From the NCBI GenBank assembly GCA_021736385.1, contig JAIPFY010000024.1, forward strand, positions 1 to 42,443: a stretch of 42,443 nucleotides of DNA, written 5' to 3'. Positions 1 to 8,358 of this stretch are shown here, piece by piece. Every line of letters begins with the position of its first letter. Within the stretch, counting starts at the first letter, position 1. The notes below the pieces were generated by a model. The model searched no databases, was not told the DNA's origin, and saw nothing but the letters and a program-made list of their open reading frames with translations. Origin of the DNA: Spirochaetia bacterium (GTDB lineage: Bacteria > Spirochaetota > Spirochaetia > CAKZLE01). The position numbers were made by a program, and so were the translations under genes.

Positions 1-1146
1 GATATCACGGAACGGAAGATGAACGAGGCGATACAGCAGCGGGCGGTCCGTCTGGAATCACTCGGACAGCTCGCCGGAGGTATCGCCCATGATTTCAACA
101 ACCTGCTCGGTGGACTCTATGGCTATATCGAACTCGCCCAGCTGAACAGCGGCGATGGACCGGCAGTGGAAGAGTATCTGAACCATGCACTTCGGTCGTT
201 CACTCGTACACGCGACCTCACCGAGCAGCTGCTTACCTTCTCGAAGGGGGGAGCTCCCAAACGCAGGACCGGACGGATCGAACCTCTTGTCCGTGAGAGT
301 GCCGCCTTCGCCCTTTCAGGGTCAGCTGTCAGCTGCAGCTACGAGTTCGATGAGCCCATCTGGCTTGTCGATTTCGATGCGAATCAGATCAGCCAGGTGA
401 TCGACAACCTGGTGATCAATGCCCAGCAGGCAATGCCCTCCGGCGGGGAGATCATCATCACCGTGAAGAACCGAAGGATCAGTTCTGGTGAGATCGAAGA
501 GCTCTCCCGGGGAGAGTACGTGCAGATCGATGTGGCAGATACCGGTGTCGGTATGGACAGGAGTCTGCTTGCCCATATCTTCGATCCCTATTTCACTACC
601 AAGAGCAGGGGAAACGGGCTTGGACTCGCGACGAGCTATTCCATCATCGCCCGACATGAGGGGGTGATCCTTGTCAGCTCAGAAGTGGCACAGGGCAGTA
701 CCTTCACCCTGCTGCTGCCCCGGTCCAGGAGTGCTGAAGCACAACCGGTGCCGGAACCTCAGCAGCACGCTGGAGGCGGGGTGATCCTGGTGATGGATGA
801 TGAGAAGGCTATCCGTGATATAACCTCTGCCATGCTCAACGTCATGGGGTATGAGGCAGAAGGAGCCTGCAGTGGTGAAGAGGCTCTTGAGCTGCTCTCT
901 CCAGAGAGAGCGCAGCCCGTGACAGCTGTGATCTGTGATCTGACTGTTCCCGGTCATATGGGAGGCAGGGAGCTGGTGGGAAGGATCAGGACGTTCCTGC
1001 CCGATCTCCCGGTCTTCGCTTCCAGCGGGTACTCGGAGGATCCGATCATGGCACGGCCCCAGGAGTATGCGTTCACTGCAAGTATCGCCAAGCCCTATCG
1101 CATGAAGGATCTTGGTGAACTGCTGCAGAAGTATCTCTCTGAATGA
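1..1146 (+). CDS. Hybrid sensor histidine kinase with C-terminal receiver domain (5' end outside window)
   Basis: Signal-transduction kinase that autophosphorylates on histidine and probably passes phosphate to its own receiver. The reading frame is open to the left edge and begins with DITERK, the usual end of a PAS/PAC sensor domain, so the gene starts upstream and the ATG at 19 is internal. Counting from that ATG, the H-box GGIAHDFNN puts the phospho-accepting His at residue 24. The N-box (NLVINAQQAM), G1 (DTGVGMD) and G2 (GNGLGLATS) follow. A receiver domain starts near residue 255 (VILVMDDE), with phospho-acceptor Asp307 in ICDLTVPG and the conserved Lys358 in IAKPY. No response regulator with an output domain is adjacent, so the target is unknown. 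The gene ends 7 bases from the convergent kinase gene. The class is secure; the signal sensed is not. Confidence 0.93.
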   Translation, partial: DITERKMNEAIQQRAVRLESLGQLAGGIAHDFNNLLGGLYGYIELAQLNSGDGPAVEEYLNHALRSFTRTRDLTEQLLTFSKGGAPKRRTGRIEPLVRESAAFALSGSAVSCSYEFDEPIWLVDFDANQISQVIDNLVINAQQAMPSGGEIIITVKNRRISSGEIEELSRGEYVQIDVADTGVGMDRSLLAHIFDPYFTTKSRGNGLGLATSYSIIARHEGVILVSSEVAQGSTFTLLLPRSRSAEAQPVPEPQQHAGGGVILVMDDEKAIRDITSAMLNVMGYEAEGACSGEEALELLSPERAQPVTAVICDLTVPGHMGGRELVGRIRTFLPDLPVFASSGYSEDPIMARPQEYAFTASIAKPYRMKDLGELLQKYLSE

Positions 1147-1153
1147 CCTGCTC

Positions 1154-3253
1154 TCAGGTGCTGACGGCAAGCGGGATATGGATCGTCACCCTGGTACCGT
1201 TTCCCGGTTCGCTGAACACCTCTATCGATCCCCCGTTCTGCTGAATGATCCCATAGATGGAAGAGAGGCCCATACCTGCTCCGAGGTGCTCTTCCTTGGT
1301 GGAGTAGAAGGGTTCGAAGATATGATCTGTCAGTTCCCGGTCCATCCCCCTGCCGTCATCGGAGATCTGCAGCTGGGCATAGTACCCGGTCTTCAGGAGC
1401 CCGGTCGTACGGCAGATTTGGATCGCCTCCAGCGCGATGATCACCGTGCCGTTCCCATCTATCGCTTCGCCTGCATTGACGATCAGACACTTGAGTACAT
1501 GATCGATCTGATACGGGTCCATGTGAATGGCAGTGAAATGGCTGTATTGGATGAACTGGATCGCTATGCGCTCACCGTTCAGCCCGCTGAGCAGGGGCAG
1601 GCTGTTCTGGATGTGCGTGTTCAGGTCGATGACCTGCGGAGAGGAGTCCTGCTCTCTGGCGAATCCGAGCAGCTGATGGGTGAGGGCGGCTGAGAGCTGA
1701 GCTGAATGTGCGACTTCTCTGAGGTATTCGATGCAGGTGGTATCGGCAGGATCGATTTGATCCTCGATCAGCAGTGTGTACCCGAGGATCGCCTGAAGAT
1801 AGTTGTTGAAGTCATGTGCTATGCCTCCGGCAAGCCTTCCTACCGATTCAAGGCGACTCCTCTGGTGCAGCCGCTCTTCAAGGACCTGCTGCTGCTGTTC
1901 ATAGAGTTTGGTCTCTGTGATATCCTGCAGGTACCCGATGCACAGATCCCTGGTGATGTGCATGAATTCCCACTGTCCCCATCGAAGTTCACCCTTCTTC
2001 AGCCGGTACTGCATATCCCAGACCGCATGACCGGTATGCTGCAGCTGCATGAGCCGCTCCTGAGCGCAGTCATACTGCTCTTTCGGGATGATGTATCGGA
2101 GGTGATGGTCCTGGAGCTCTCTCTTCGCATAGCCAGTCATGCTGCCTGCTTTACTGTTGATGTCCTGAATGACACCCTTCTCATCGATGATGAACACACC
2201 CGAAGGGGTGTTCTCCAGCAGTTCCTGATACCGCTGTTCACTCTCTCCGAGCGCATGCTGTGCTGCATGCAGCTGTCTGGTAACCCGTCGTTTCTCTCCG
2301 TAGGTGATGATGAACACGCCGGCGGTCACGATCGCAGCGATGAGGATGCTCGCTGCGATGATCAGTGCAGATCGCTGGTGCCAATGCGTGAGTACTTCTT
2401 GCTGATCGATCTTCACGCTCAGCTGCCAGGGAGTCCCGTCTATCGGGGTCTGTGCGATAAGCACGGGTACAGCATCCTCGTCGATGCCGGTCATGAACAC
2501 CGTATCGCCCATGGCACCGTCCGACTCGCGGGTAATGTACCTGTAGAGTGCTGAATCAGTCTCAGGTGTGATCTGCAGGGGCTGGTCACCCTCTGTACCG
2601 GTTCTGATCCGCTGGTCCCTGCCGGTGATCAGGGTCTCAGGAGTCTGCCCGTACGATGTCGGCCAGTAGTCGAAGAGCATCAGGAGATCCTCATCGGCAA
2701 CAGCCTCCAGAAGTACCGCCCCGAGCGGCTCATCGAGTTCCGAGACGATCGGACAGATCAGTATCGCATGGGTCAGAGGACATCTGGTACAGGATCGAAT
2801 CAGGACTCGAGGACTGTTCGATTCGAAGGCTGTGCGGAGTTCTTGTGGGTCTAGCTGGAAAGAGGGGGCATCCGGCATGGATCCAGTCAGAGGGATCCCG
2901 TCTGTCCCGGTGAGCCGGGCTGATCGTAAGTGGTAGATCTGCAGGTACTCCTGCAGACGACTCTCCAGAGCCTGTCGGTCCTGCGGGCTGCCGGTCTCGA
3001 ACCAGGTGGAAGCAGAATGTGTGAAGAGCCGGTCGCGCATGATGAGCTGACCCAGTGATATGTGGGCGGAGAACCAGCGTTCGAGCGACTGTGCCTTGAC
3101 CAGAGACAGCAGAGACAGCTGTGAGGTCAGTTCATGCGTGAAGGCTTGCGATTCCCGGATGTAGATATATGCAGTTGATAAGCCAAGGATCATGAAAAGC
3201 AGCAGGATGATATAGCAGGAACGCGTCAGCTTGTTCCATGTGTTTCTTCTCAT
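1154..3253 (-). CDS. Membrane-bound PAS sensor histidine kinase
   Basis: Protein of 699 residues. A transmembrane helix at about residues 12-30 is followed by an extracytoplasmic sensor region of roughly 260 residues and a second helix near 296-318. A PAS domain (about 336-455) contains GVFIIDEKG and ends in DITETK. The HisKA H-box GGIAHDFNN places the phospho-His at residue 480. The ATPase domain has NAGEA, DDGRGMD and GAGMGLSS motifs. There is no receiver domain, unlike the convergent kinase at the left edge, whose H-box is closely similar. The start is supported by GAGGGT just upstream of ATG. Neither kinase has a response regulator beside it, so they may share a remote partner or act together; that is inference. 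Ligand unknown. Confidence 0.93.
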   Translation of the reverse strand: MRRNTWNKLTRSCYIILLLFMILGLSTAYIYIRESQAFTHELTSQLSLLSLVKAQSLERWFSAHISLGQLIMRDRLFTHSASTWFETGSPQDRQALESRLQEYLQIYHLRSARLTGTDGIPLTGSMPDAPSFQLDPQELRTAFESNSPRVLIRSCTRCPLTHAILICPIVSELDEPLGAVLLEAVADEDLLMLFDYWPTSYGQTPETLITGRDQRIRTGTEGDQPLQITPETDSALYRYITRESDGAMGDTVFMTGIDEDAVPVLIAQTPIDGTPWQLSVKIDQQEVLTHWHQRSALIIAASILIAAIVTAGVFIITYGEKRRVTRQLHAAQHALGESEQRYQELLENTPSGVFIIDEKGVIQDINSKAGSMTGYAKRELQDHHLRYIIPKEQYDCAQERLMQLQHTGHAVWDMQYRLKKGELRWGQWEFMHITRDLCIGYLQDITETKLYEQQQQVLEERLHQRSRLESVGRLAGGIAHDFNNYLQAILGYTLLIEDQIDPADTTCIEYLREVAHSAQLSAALTHQLLGFAREQDSSPQVIDLNTHIQNSLPLLSGLNGERIAIQFIQYSHFTAIHMDPYQIDHVLKCLIVNAGEAIDGNGTVIIALEAIQICRTTGLLKTGYYAQLQISDDGRGMDRELTDHIFEPFYSTKEEHLGAGMGLSSIYGIIQQNGGSIEVFSEPGNGTRVTIHIPLAVST

Positions 3254-3265
3254 AAGATACCCTCA

Positions 3266-3294
3266 AGTATAGTATGAGATAGAGTGGGGAGCAA
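3266..3294 (-). promoter_or_regulatory. Candidate promoter of the membrane histidine kinase
   Basis: On the minus strand TTGCTC (3289-3294) and TATACT (3266-3271) are 17 bases apart. The -10 box ends 12 bases before the start codon, so the leader would be only about 6 bases and the GAGGGT motif may be only partly transcribed. The -35 box is a weak match. The region is shared with the divergent HD-gene promoter. Confidence 0.5.
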
Positions 3295-3300
3295 TAGGTC

Positions 3301-3329
3301 TTGACGTATAAAGATACAAGACGTATATT
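3301..3329 (+). promoter_or_regulatory. Sigma70-like promoter of the HD-domain gene, leaderless arrangement
   Basis: TTGACG (3301-3306) and TATATT (3324-3329) are separated by exactly 17 bases, each one mismatch from consensus. Only 7 bases lie between the -10 box and the ATG at 3337. Transcription should therefore start at or next to the start codon. Confidence 0.75.
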
Positions 3330-3336
3330 ACAGGCA

Positions 3337-4053
3337 ATGAATAAGACATTGGAAATACCCATTACTGAACGGTGGTTCAGATTCTGGGGACTGAGTCACA
3401 TACGACGTCTATTCCTTCTGCTTGCAGCTGTTGCCTTCGTGGCGGTGCTCGGTACCCGTATTCCTGCTGTGCTGATGTACTCATCGGCCGGTCTCTCCCT
3501 GTCCCTTGGCGGTACGGCGCTCGTTCTGCTGCTGCTCGGTATACACGTTCACTACATCATGGTCCGGTCGAACGCCTCTTCGCTGAACCGGCTGAGGCCT
3601 TCGAAGTCAGAGTATCTCTCTCTGGTCTACGATATCCTCTATCATGAGGAGTTCATGAGGCTCAAAGAGTTCTTTCACCATAACGGGCATATCTACGACC
3701 ATGTGGTCCGTGTCTCCTATCTCTCCTACAGTGTCTCGAAGGTCTTCAGTCTCGACTACAGCGCAGCTGCCCGTGGAGGTCTGCTGCATGACTTCTTCCT
3801 CTATGACTGGCGGGAGCGGAAGGCGCAGGACCTCTCACGATGGGCCCACGGCAGGGAACATCCGCAGATCGCCTATGCGAATGCCTCACGCTGCTTCTCC
3901 GTGAATGCTCGTGAGAAGGATATCATCGTCAAGCACATGTTCCCCAAGACCCGCTCATTCCCCCGGTTCACCGAGAGCTACATCGTATCGGCAAGTGACA
4001 AGGTCGCTGCGATCGGTGAGTTCTGTCAGCGTCAGAAAGCTCTTCAGCCATGA
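3337..4053 (+). CDS. Membrane-anchored HD-domain phosphohydrolase
   Basis: Protein of 238 residues with two hydrophobic segments near the N terminus (LFLLLAAVAFVAVL and TALVLLLLGI), then a cytoplasmic HD domain. The metal-binding signature is visible: His118 and His122 in GHIYDHV, then His151-Asp152 in LLHDFFLYDW. This LLHDFFLYDW form is known to me from uncharacterised HD proteins of Firmicutes and spirochaetes. The substrate is unknown; HD proteins usually hydrolyse phosphate esters, often nucleotides. The frame can be read back to a TTG at 3301, but that TTG is the -35 box of a good promoter, so I take the ATG at 3337. There is no Shine-Dalgarno sequence before it. The gene ends 6 bases from the convergent 5'-nucleotidase gene. 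Confidence 0.85.
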   Translation: MNKTLEIPITERWFRFWGLSHIRRLFLLLAAVAFVAVLGTRIPAVLMYSSAGLSLSLGGTALVLLLLGIHVHYIMVRSNASSLNRLRPSKSEYLSLVYDILYHEEFMRLKEFFHHNGHIYDHVVRVSYLSYSVSKVFSLDYSAAARGGLLHDFFLYDWRERKAQDLSRWAHGREHPQIAYANASRCFSVNAREKDIIVKHMFPKTRSFPRFTESYIVSASDKVAAIGEFCQRQKALQP

Positions 4054-4059
4054 TCCCTC

Positions 4060-5454
4060 TCAGGTAGCATCAGATCTTCGCAGCGACTCCTCCACTGCCA
4101 GCTCATGGGGCATGATCCTCTTGATCGGCCGGAAGTAGGTGCGGGGTGAGTGGTCATAGAGATCTGATACCTTGGTCATATAGATGCAGGCATACCGTTC
4201 TACCTGATCAGCATACCTGCTCTCCTCTGATCCTGCCCGCAGGACCTCTCCCCAGTAGGGGTTGAAGAAGGTGAGATACTCCCCGAGCAGGGTCGAGATC
4301 TCATTGTTGATCTTGTCGATCTTCCGGTAGAGCTGATCCATCGATCCCTGAGTCCGAGCGGTATGTTCATACCGCTCGATATCCCTGCGGTTGATCTCCA
4401 TCTCCAGCACATTCTTCTCGTTCATCAGGCTGTTGATCCGCTGCTGCATGTCATAGGAGTCCCGTATGCCTTCCATCTCGCGTTCGAGGTCGGCAAGGAC
4501 CAGTGCGGTCCTCCAGTTGCAGTTCTTCTTGATCGATACGACATCACCGTAGATGTGGTCGCCGAGGTAGAGGATCTCATTCCCCTGCAGCCCGAGATCC
4601 TGCTGCAGTCGGGTGGAACAGCCCCCCTGATAGATCCCGGGGGTGATGGGACCTTCATGGTTGCGCATCAGTCCGGTCTCGGGGTCCACCCGGAGGAATC
4701 TTCCTTTGCGTTCGAAGAACCTCGGTTTGTCTGCAAGGGTGATGACGATATCGAAGAGTTCCTGCCAGCTGGAGTGGTGCTTCAGGTAGGGGTCGATGGC
4801 ATAGTCGAGCAATTTTCTGGTATAGGCATAGTCTGAGTTGGTGATGATCATCAGCTTCTTGTGGTAGTCCTTGTACCGCTCAAGCAGCATGGCGACAGCT
4901 GGGTCTTTCTTGACATAGGTACCGAAGTCCTTCTGCAGGAGGTCTTTGAGCGTGCCGTCCTGATGGAGCTGATCCATGGCCGTCCCGATGGTCCTGAGTA
5001 TCTCCGAGTAGACCGGCAGCCTGAGCCCCTCCTTCTTCAGCTGTACCAGCTGTGAGAAGAGCACTCCTGTGGAGATGGCGAAGGAGGTGTCAAGACTTTG
5101 GAAGTTGGGGTCTTTGAGATCAATGGCCATATTCTGGTAGATCTCGTTCTGTTTCCTGAAGGGTACCGGGTCCAGGCCGAAGTAGGAGAGTTTCACCTTG
5201 CTGTACCGGCTGAGCTGCAGCATGTATCCGTTTCTCAGATCTATGACCAGCCCGACGATGGCCCGGTCGAAATCGAACTGAAGCTTCTGTATGCTCTTCG
5301 GATACCCGAAGGCTTCGATCAGACGTCTCTTGGCAAGATCATAGACCAGATTCTCGAACGGTCTGGTATGGTAGCCTACGAGGGTATAGTCCATGTCAAA
5401 ACCGATCATGGAGATCTTCTTGAGATTGAGTGTCCTGTTGACGAATACCGGCAT
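4060..5454 (-). CDS. HAD-superfamily 5'-nucleotidase (cN-II-like, HAD-IG family)
   Basis: Protein of 464 residues. It has HAD motif I FDMDYTL (nucleophile Asp20, acid/base Asp22), motif II in ITNSDYAY near residue 205, and motif IV GDHIYGD with Asp299 and Asp304. The long insertion between motifs and the overall length match the cytosolic IMP-GMP-type 5'-nucleotidase family, which dephosphorylates nucleoside monophosphates. The exact substrate cannot be read from the sequence. The last 100 residues are rich in charged helices. AAGGAG lies 8 bases before the ATG. The gene stands alone, divergent from the 4Fe-4S membrane protein and convergent with the HD-domain gene. Possible promoter elements (TTGATT then TATCGT or TATAGA) lie within 80 bases upstream. 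Confidence 0.88.
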   Translation of the reverse strand: MPVFVNRTLNLKKISMIGFDMDYTLVGYHTRPFENLVYDLAKRRLIEAFGYPKSIQKLQFDFDRAIVGLVIDLRNGYMLQLSRYSKVKLSYFGLDPVPFRKQNEIYQNMAIDLKDPNFQSLDTSFAISTGVLFSQLVQLKKEGLRLPVYSEILRTIGTAMDQLHQDGTLKDLLQKDFGTYVKKDPAVAMLLERYKDYHKKLMIITNSDYAYTRKLLDYAIDPYLKHHSSWQELFDIVITLADKPRFFERKGRFLRVDPETGLMRNHEGPITPGIYQGGCSTRLQQDLGLQGNEILYLGDHIYGDVVSIKKNCNWRTALVLADLEREMEGIRDSYDMQQRINSLMNEKNVLEMEINRRDIERYEHTARTQGSMDQLYRKIDKINNEISTLLGEYLTFFNPYWGEVLRAGSEESRYADQVERYACIYMTKVSDLYDHSPRTYFRPIKRIMPHELAVEESLRRSDAT

Positions 5455-5579
5455 GCTGTGCTCCTTGAGTACCTCATATATGTATCTATACGATACTGCG
5501 GTTGACGGTGTTAATCAAGCGTTCTTCATCGACTCACGCCGGGCTCAGCTGAGAACGCCCGGATGTTGGTTGAGAATTC

Positions 5580-5613
5580 TTAATTTGTCCTGCACTTCCT
5601 TATATGATACACT
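5580..5613 (+). promoter_or_regulatory. Weak candidate promoter of the 4Fe-4S membrane protein gene
   Basis: Two overlapping options: TTGTCC (5585-5590) with TACACT (5608-5613) at 17 bases, or TTAATT (5580-5585) with TATGAT (5603-5608) at 17 bases. Both are partial matches, and they sit 40-70 bases before the ATG at 5656 in an otherwise empty divergent region. Confidence 0.4.
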
Positions 5614-5655
5614 TTCCCTACAGTAAAAGGGTGGCATGAACCATCTGGAGGTACT

Positions 5656-7257
5656 ATGCGCAACAAGACACGTGTCGATCGTCTGAGGACTATCGTCCAG
5701 ACCGGTTTCTTCATCATCGTGGCGATCATCGTCATCGCTCACTCCCTCGAGGAGTCGGGGATCATCATCCCTTTTGTCTCGGGAGCTTCGCTGCATGCCA
5801 TCTGTCCCTTCGGCGGTATCGTGAGTCTCTATGAACTGATCACTGCCGGCAGCTTCATCCCGAAGATCCATGCATCGGCACTGGTCCTTGCGGTCCTGGT
5901 ATTCGTGCTGACCCTGCTCTTCGGACCGGTCTTCTGCGGTTGGGTATGCCCCTTCGGGACATTCCAGCAGTGGCTCGCACCGCTGGGCAGCCGACTGTTC
6001 AAGAAGCGATATGGGAAGATCCTGCCGAAGCAGGCCGATACGCTGCTTCGATTCGTGCGGTACGGCGTACTGATCTGGCTCGTCTATATGACAGCCAGGA
6101 GTGCACAGCTGGTGTTTGCCGATTATGATCCCTACTATGCCCTGTTCAATTTCTGGACCGGCGAGGTCGCGGTCACCGGGTTTATCGCCCTCGGGGTGGT
6201 CATCCTGCTCTCTCTGATCGTTGAGCGGCCGTTCTGCCGCTATGCATGTCCCTACGGTGCTCTGCTGGGTCTCTTCAATCTCATCAGGATCTTCCCGCTC
6301 AAGCGGGCAGAGGCTACCTGCATAGACTGCAAGGCCTGTGACAGAGCCTGTCCCATGGGGATCGAGGTCTCGACAGCACAGACCGTTCGTGATCATCAGT
6401 GCATCTCCTGTCTGCGATGCACCTCTGAGGCTGCCTGTCCGGTACCCCGGACCGTTGAGCTGGGAAGGACGGTCGGCAGCGATCCCGGGACAGCACGAGT
6501 CGTCCGTGCACGAGTCGTTGCGAGTATCGTCCTGGTGGTGATGCTCGGGGGGATCCTCGGAGCCATGGCTATCGGGGTGTGGACTACCGAGAGCACGAAG
6601 GTGCCGAGAATGATCACTGAAGGTGAACTGGCCGGGGTGTTCGACCCTGCTGACATCAGGGGGTCCTATACCTTCGGGGATATCGAAGAGCACTTCGCTG
6701 TTCCTGCGGAGGTGATCGCCCGTGCATACGGCTTCGATCCGGCAGCTGCTGCCGGTATCCAGGCGAAGCTGGTGGGGGAGACCTTCGATCCTCTGCTCGA
6801 GGGTACCCCCTATGATATCGGGACGGACAGTATCAGGTGGTTCGTCTCCCTCTATCTCGGGTATCCCTACCTCTACGAAGAGGATACGGCATTGCCGGTG
6901 ATGGCAGTGGAACTGCTGAAGCAGGAGGGTCGTATCAGTGAGCAGGTATATGACCAGATCCGAAGTGAGAGGGCTGCCGACGTCTCTGCTTCAGGCAGCA
7001 TGCCGGTGAGCGAAGAACCTCCGGCTGCGGTTCCCGGTGACAGCAGCGAAACTGCACAGTTCTCGTCCCTGACGCTCGTGGGCAAGACCACCTTCGCGCA
7101 GCTGATCGAACAGGGGGTGAGTGCCGATCAGATCGAGCAGGCCCTGGGCTTTGCGATCCCTTCAGAGCGTGCGGTGATCAGGGATATCTGTGAAGAGGCA
7201 GGTCTGGAGTTCTCTGTCTTCAAGACGGCGCTTCAGGACGTGATGGAGGGGCAGTAG
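5656..7257 (+). CDS. Polytopic 4Fe-4S membrane electron-transfer protein (NapH/YccM-like) with C-terminal repeat extension
   Basis: Protein of 533 residues. The membrane part carries a CPFG at Cys50, FCGWVCPFG at Cys94/98 and FCRYACPYG at Cys194/198, typical of Fer4_5-type NapH/RdxA-like proteins. Two classical 4Fe-4S motifs follow: Cys222/225/228/232 and Cys249/252/255/260. A further transmembrane helix at about 285-307 leads into a C-terminal part of some 220 residues. That part contains two related helical segments, TFGDIEEHFAVPAEV (about 337) and TFAQLIEQGVSADQI (about 477). It probably moves electrons across or along the membrane; donor and acceptor are unknown. GGAGG precedes the ATG by 4 bases. 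No partner redox genes are adjacent. The family is secure; the function of the extension is not known. Confidence 0.88.
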   Translation: MRNKTRVDRLRTIVQTGFFIIVAIIVIAHSLEESGIIIPFVSGASLHAICPFGGIVSLYELITAGSFIPKIHASALVLAVLVFVLTLLFGPVFCGWVCPFGTFQQWLAPLGSRLFKKRYGKILPKQADTLLRFVRYGVLIWLVYMTARSAQLVFADYDPYYALFNFWTGEVAVTGFIALGVVILLSLIVERPFCRYACPYGALLGLFNLIRIFPLKRAEATCIDCKACDRACPMGIEVSTAQTVRDHQCISCLRCTSEAACPVPRTVELGRTVGSDPGTARVVRARVVASIVLVVMLGGILGAMAIGVWTTESTKVPRMITEGELAGVFDPADIRGSYTFGDIEEHFAVPAEVIARAYGFDPAAAAGIQAKLVGETFDPLLEGTPYDIGTDSIRWFVSLYLGYPYLYEEDTALPVMAVELLKQEGRISEQVYDQIRSERAADVSASGSMPVSEEPPAAVPGDSSETAQFSSLTLVGKTTFAQLIEQGVSADQIEQALGFAIPSERAVIRDICEEAGLEFSVFKTALQDVMEGQ

Positions 7258-7269
7258 GAGCTCTGCACA

Positions 7270-7298
7270 TTGAGCTTTTACACCTTTGATGATACAGT
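7270..7298 (+). promoter_or_regulatory. Candidate promoter of the Cof-type phosphatase gene
   Basis: TTGAGC (7270-7275) and TACAGT (7293-7298) have a 17-base spacer. Transcription would start near 7305, giving a leader of about 40 bases that contains the GGGAGGA ribosome binding site (7333-7339). Confidence 0.55.
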
Positions 7299-7344
7299 CC
7301 TCTACGGAAGCTCTGGTACACAGCGGCATTCCGGGAGGACTGTT

Positions 7345-8190
7345 TTGATCATAGATGAATTCGAATACCACATCAAAGCCATCGCATTCGATCTGGATGG
7401 CACCCTGCTTGACAGCGACAGGGCCCTCACTCCTGCAGTGATCAAAGCCATAGCTCTACTCAAGGCTCGCGGGATCGTCCCGATCATCGCGACTGGAAGG
7501 AGTTTCCGTGCCATGGCCCCCTATCAGAAGCAGCTGCAGATCACCGCTCCGGTGATCTGCTACAACGGGGCTGTCGTGTATCACGGCGGGAGCGGAGAGA
7601 TCATGCACTCCGTGCTCCTTGATGATGAGATCACCAGAGAGATCATCAGGATCGGCAGGGCAAGCAACCTGCATCTGCACGGATTCCGTGATGAGCAGCT
7701 GCTCTTCGAAGAAGATGATGCACAGATCGCCGATTACCAGGCTCGTGTCGGCTTCTCAGGGACCCGTGTCGACTTTGACACGCTCGAACCACTGCGCATG
7801 ACCAAGATGATGTACATAGCTGAGGATCCCTCCCGTATCGAGCAGGCAGCGGCCATGCTCGAGGAGAGCTTCGGGGATCGGCTGCATCACTGTTTCTCCC
7901 TGCCGACCTTCTATGAGATGATCGATGGCTCGGCAAGCAAGGAACATGCCCTGCTGCGGGTCCTTACCGATCTGGGCATCTCCCCTGACCACACCATGGC
8001 CTTCGGAGACGGCGGGAATGATAGTGCGATGCTTGAGGCTGTGAGGATCGGTATAGCGATGGAGAATGCCGGTGATGAGGTGAAGCTGCGGTCGACCTTC
8101 TGCGCTCCGGGTAACGATGAGGACGGGGTAGCCCGTTTCCTCGATGAGTTCTTCCATCTCGGGATCTTTCCCGAGGATGAGCTCCTGTAG
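7345..8190 (+). CDS. Cof-type HAD phosphatase, TTG start
   Basis: Protein of 281 residues with HAD motif I FDLDGTLLDSD near the N terminus, ATGRS as motif II, the Lys of motif III near SKEHAL, and motif IV GDGGNDSAML. This is the type IIB Cof/YidA-like arrangement with a C2 cap, cytosolic and usually acting on sugar phosphates or cofactor-type phosphomonoesters. The start is not ATG. GGGAGGA at 7333-7339 sits 5 bases before an in-frame TTG at 7345, which gives the normal family length and begins just before the HAD core. The nearby ATG is out of frame, and a more upstream TTG at 7270 coincides with a promoter -35 box. Substrate unknown. Confidence 0.88.
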   Translation: MIIDEFEYHIKAIAFDLDGTLLDSDRALTPAVIKAIALLKARGIVPIIATGRSFRAMAPYQKQLQITAPVICYNGAVVYHGGSGEIMHSVLLDDEITREIIRIGRASNLHLHGFRDEQLLFEEDDAQIADYQARVGFSGTRVDFDTLEPLRMTKMMYIAEDPSRIEQAAAMLEESFGDRLHHCFSLPTFYEMIDGSASKEHALLRVLTDLGISPDHTMAFGDGGNDSAMLEAVRIGIAMENAGDEVKLRSTFCAPGNDEDGVARFLDEFFHLGIFPEDELL

Positions 8191-8199
8191 CCGTCGCAT

Positions 8200-8221
8200 G
8201 GCACCTTCGATACCCGGTGCC
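8200..8221 (+). terminator. Possible weak terminator after the Cof-type phosphatase
   Basis: A 6-bp GC-rich stem (GGCACC with GGTGCC, 10-base loop) lies 10 bases after the stop codon. There is no T run after it, so it may simply be a chance stem. Confidence 0.3.
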
Positions 8222-8286
8222 TCAGCTGCACCTGTCGTTTCTTCTGTACTTTCCCCCCGTTGAGCAGCATCTTATATACACGTAGC

Positions 8287-8343
8287 GGTCAGGATCTCCT
8301 GACCTGAGTACGGTGAAGAGCCATACCCTCCTGAAGGGTATGG
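8287..8343 (+). promoter_or_regulatory. Two tandem inverted repeats in the osmC-family leader
   Basis: The first repeat is GGTCAGG/CCTGACC with a 4-base spacer (8287-8304). The second is CCATACCCT/AGGGTATGG with a 5-base spacer (8321-8343), ending 4 bases before the AGGAG at 8348-8352. Both are perfect. A possible -10 box (TATACA, 8275-8280) lies just upstream, without a convincing -35 box. They could be operators for a repressor or RNA hairpins next to the ribosome binding site. Confidence 0.5.
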
Positions 8344-8358
8344 CCATAGGAGTAGCAT

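Noticed and set aside
3301-3336. An upstream TTG start for the HD-domain protein
   Set aside because: The TTG is the -35 box of a strong promoter with its -10 box at 3324-3329, so it would not be on the mRNA. The added residues are not family-like.
5545-6693. Long open frame of 382 codons on the minus strand opposite the 4Fe-4S gene
   Set aside because: Composition is dominated by Asp, Glu, Arg and Gln with no domain-like pattern. It mirrors a clear conserved gene on the other strand.
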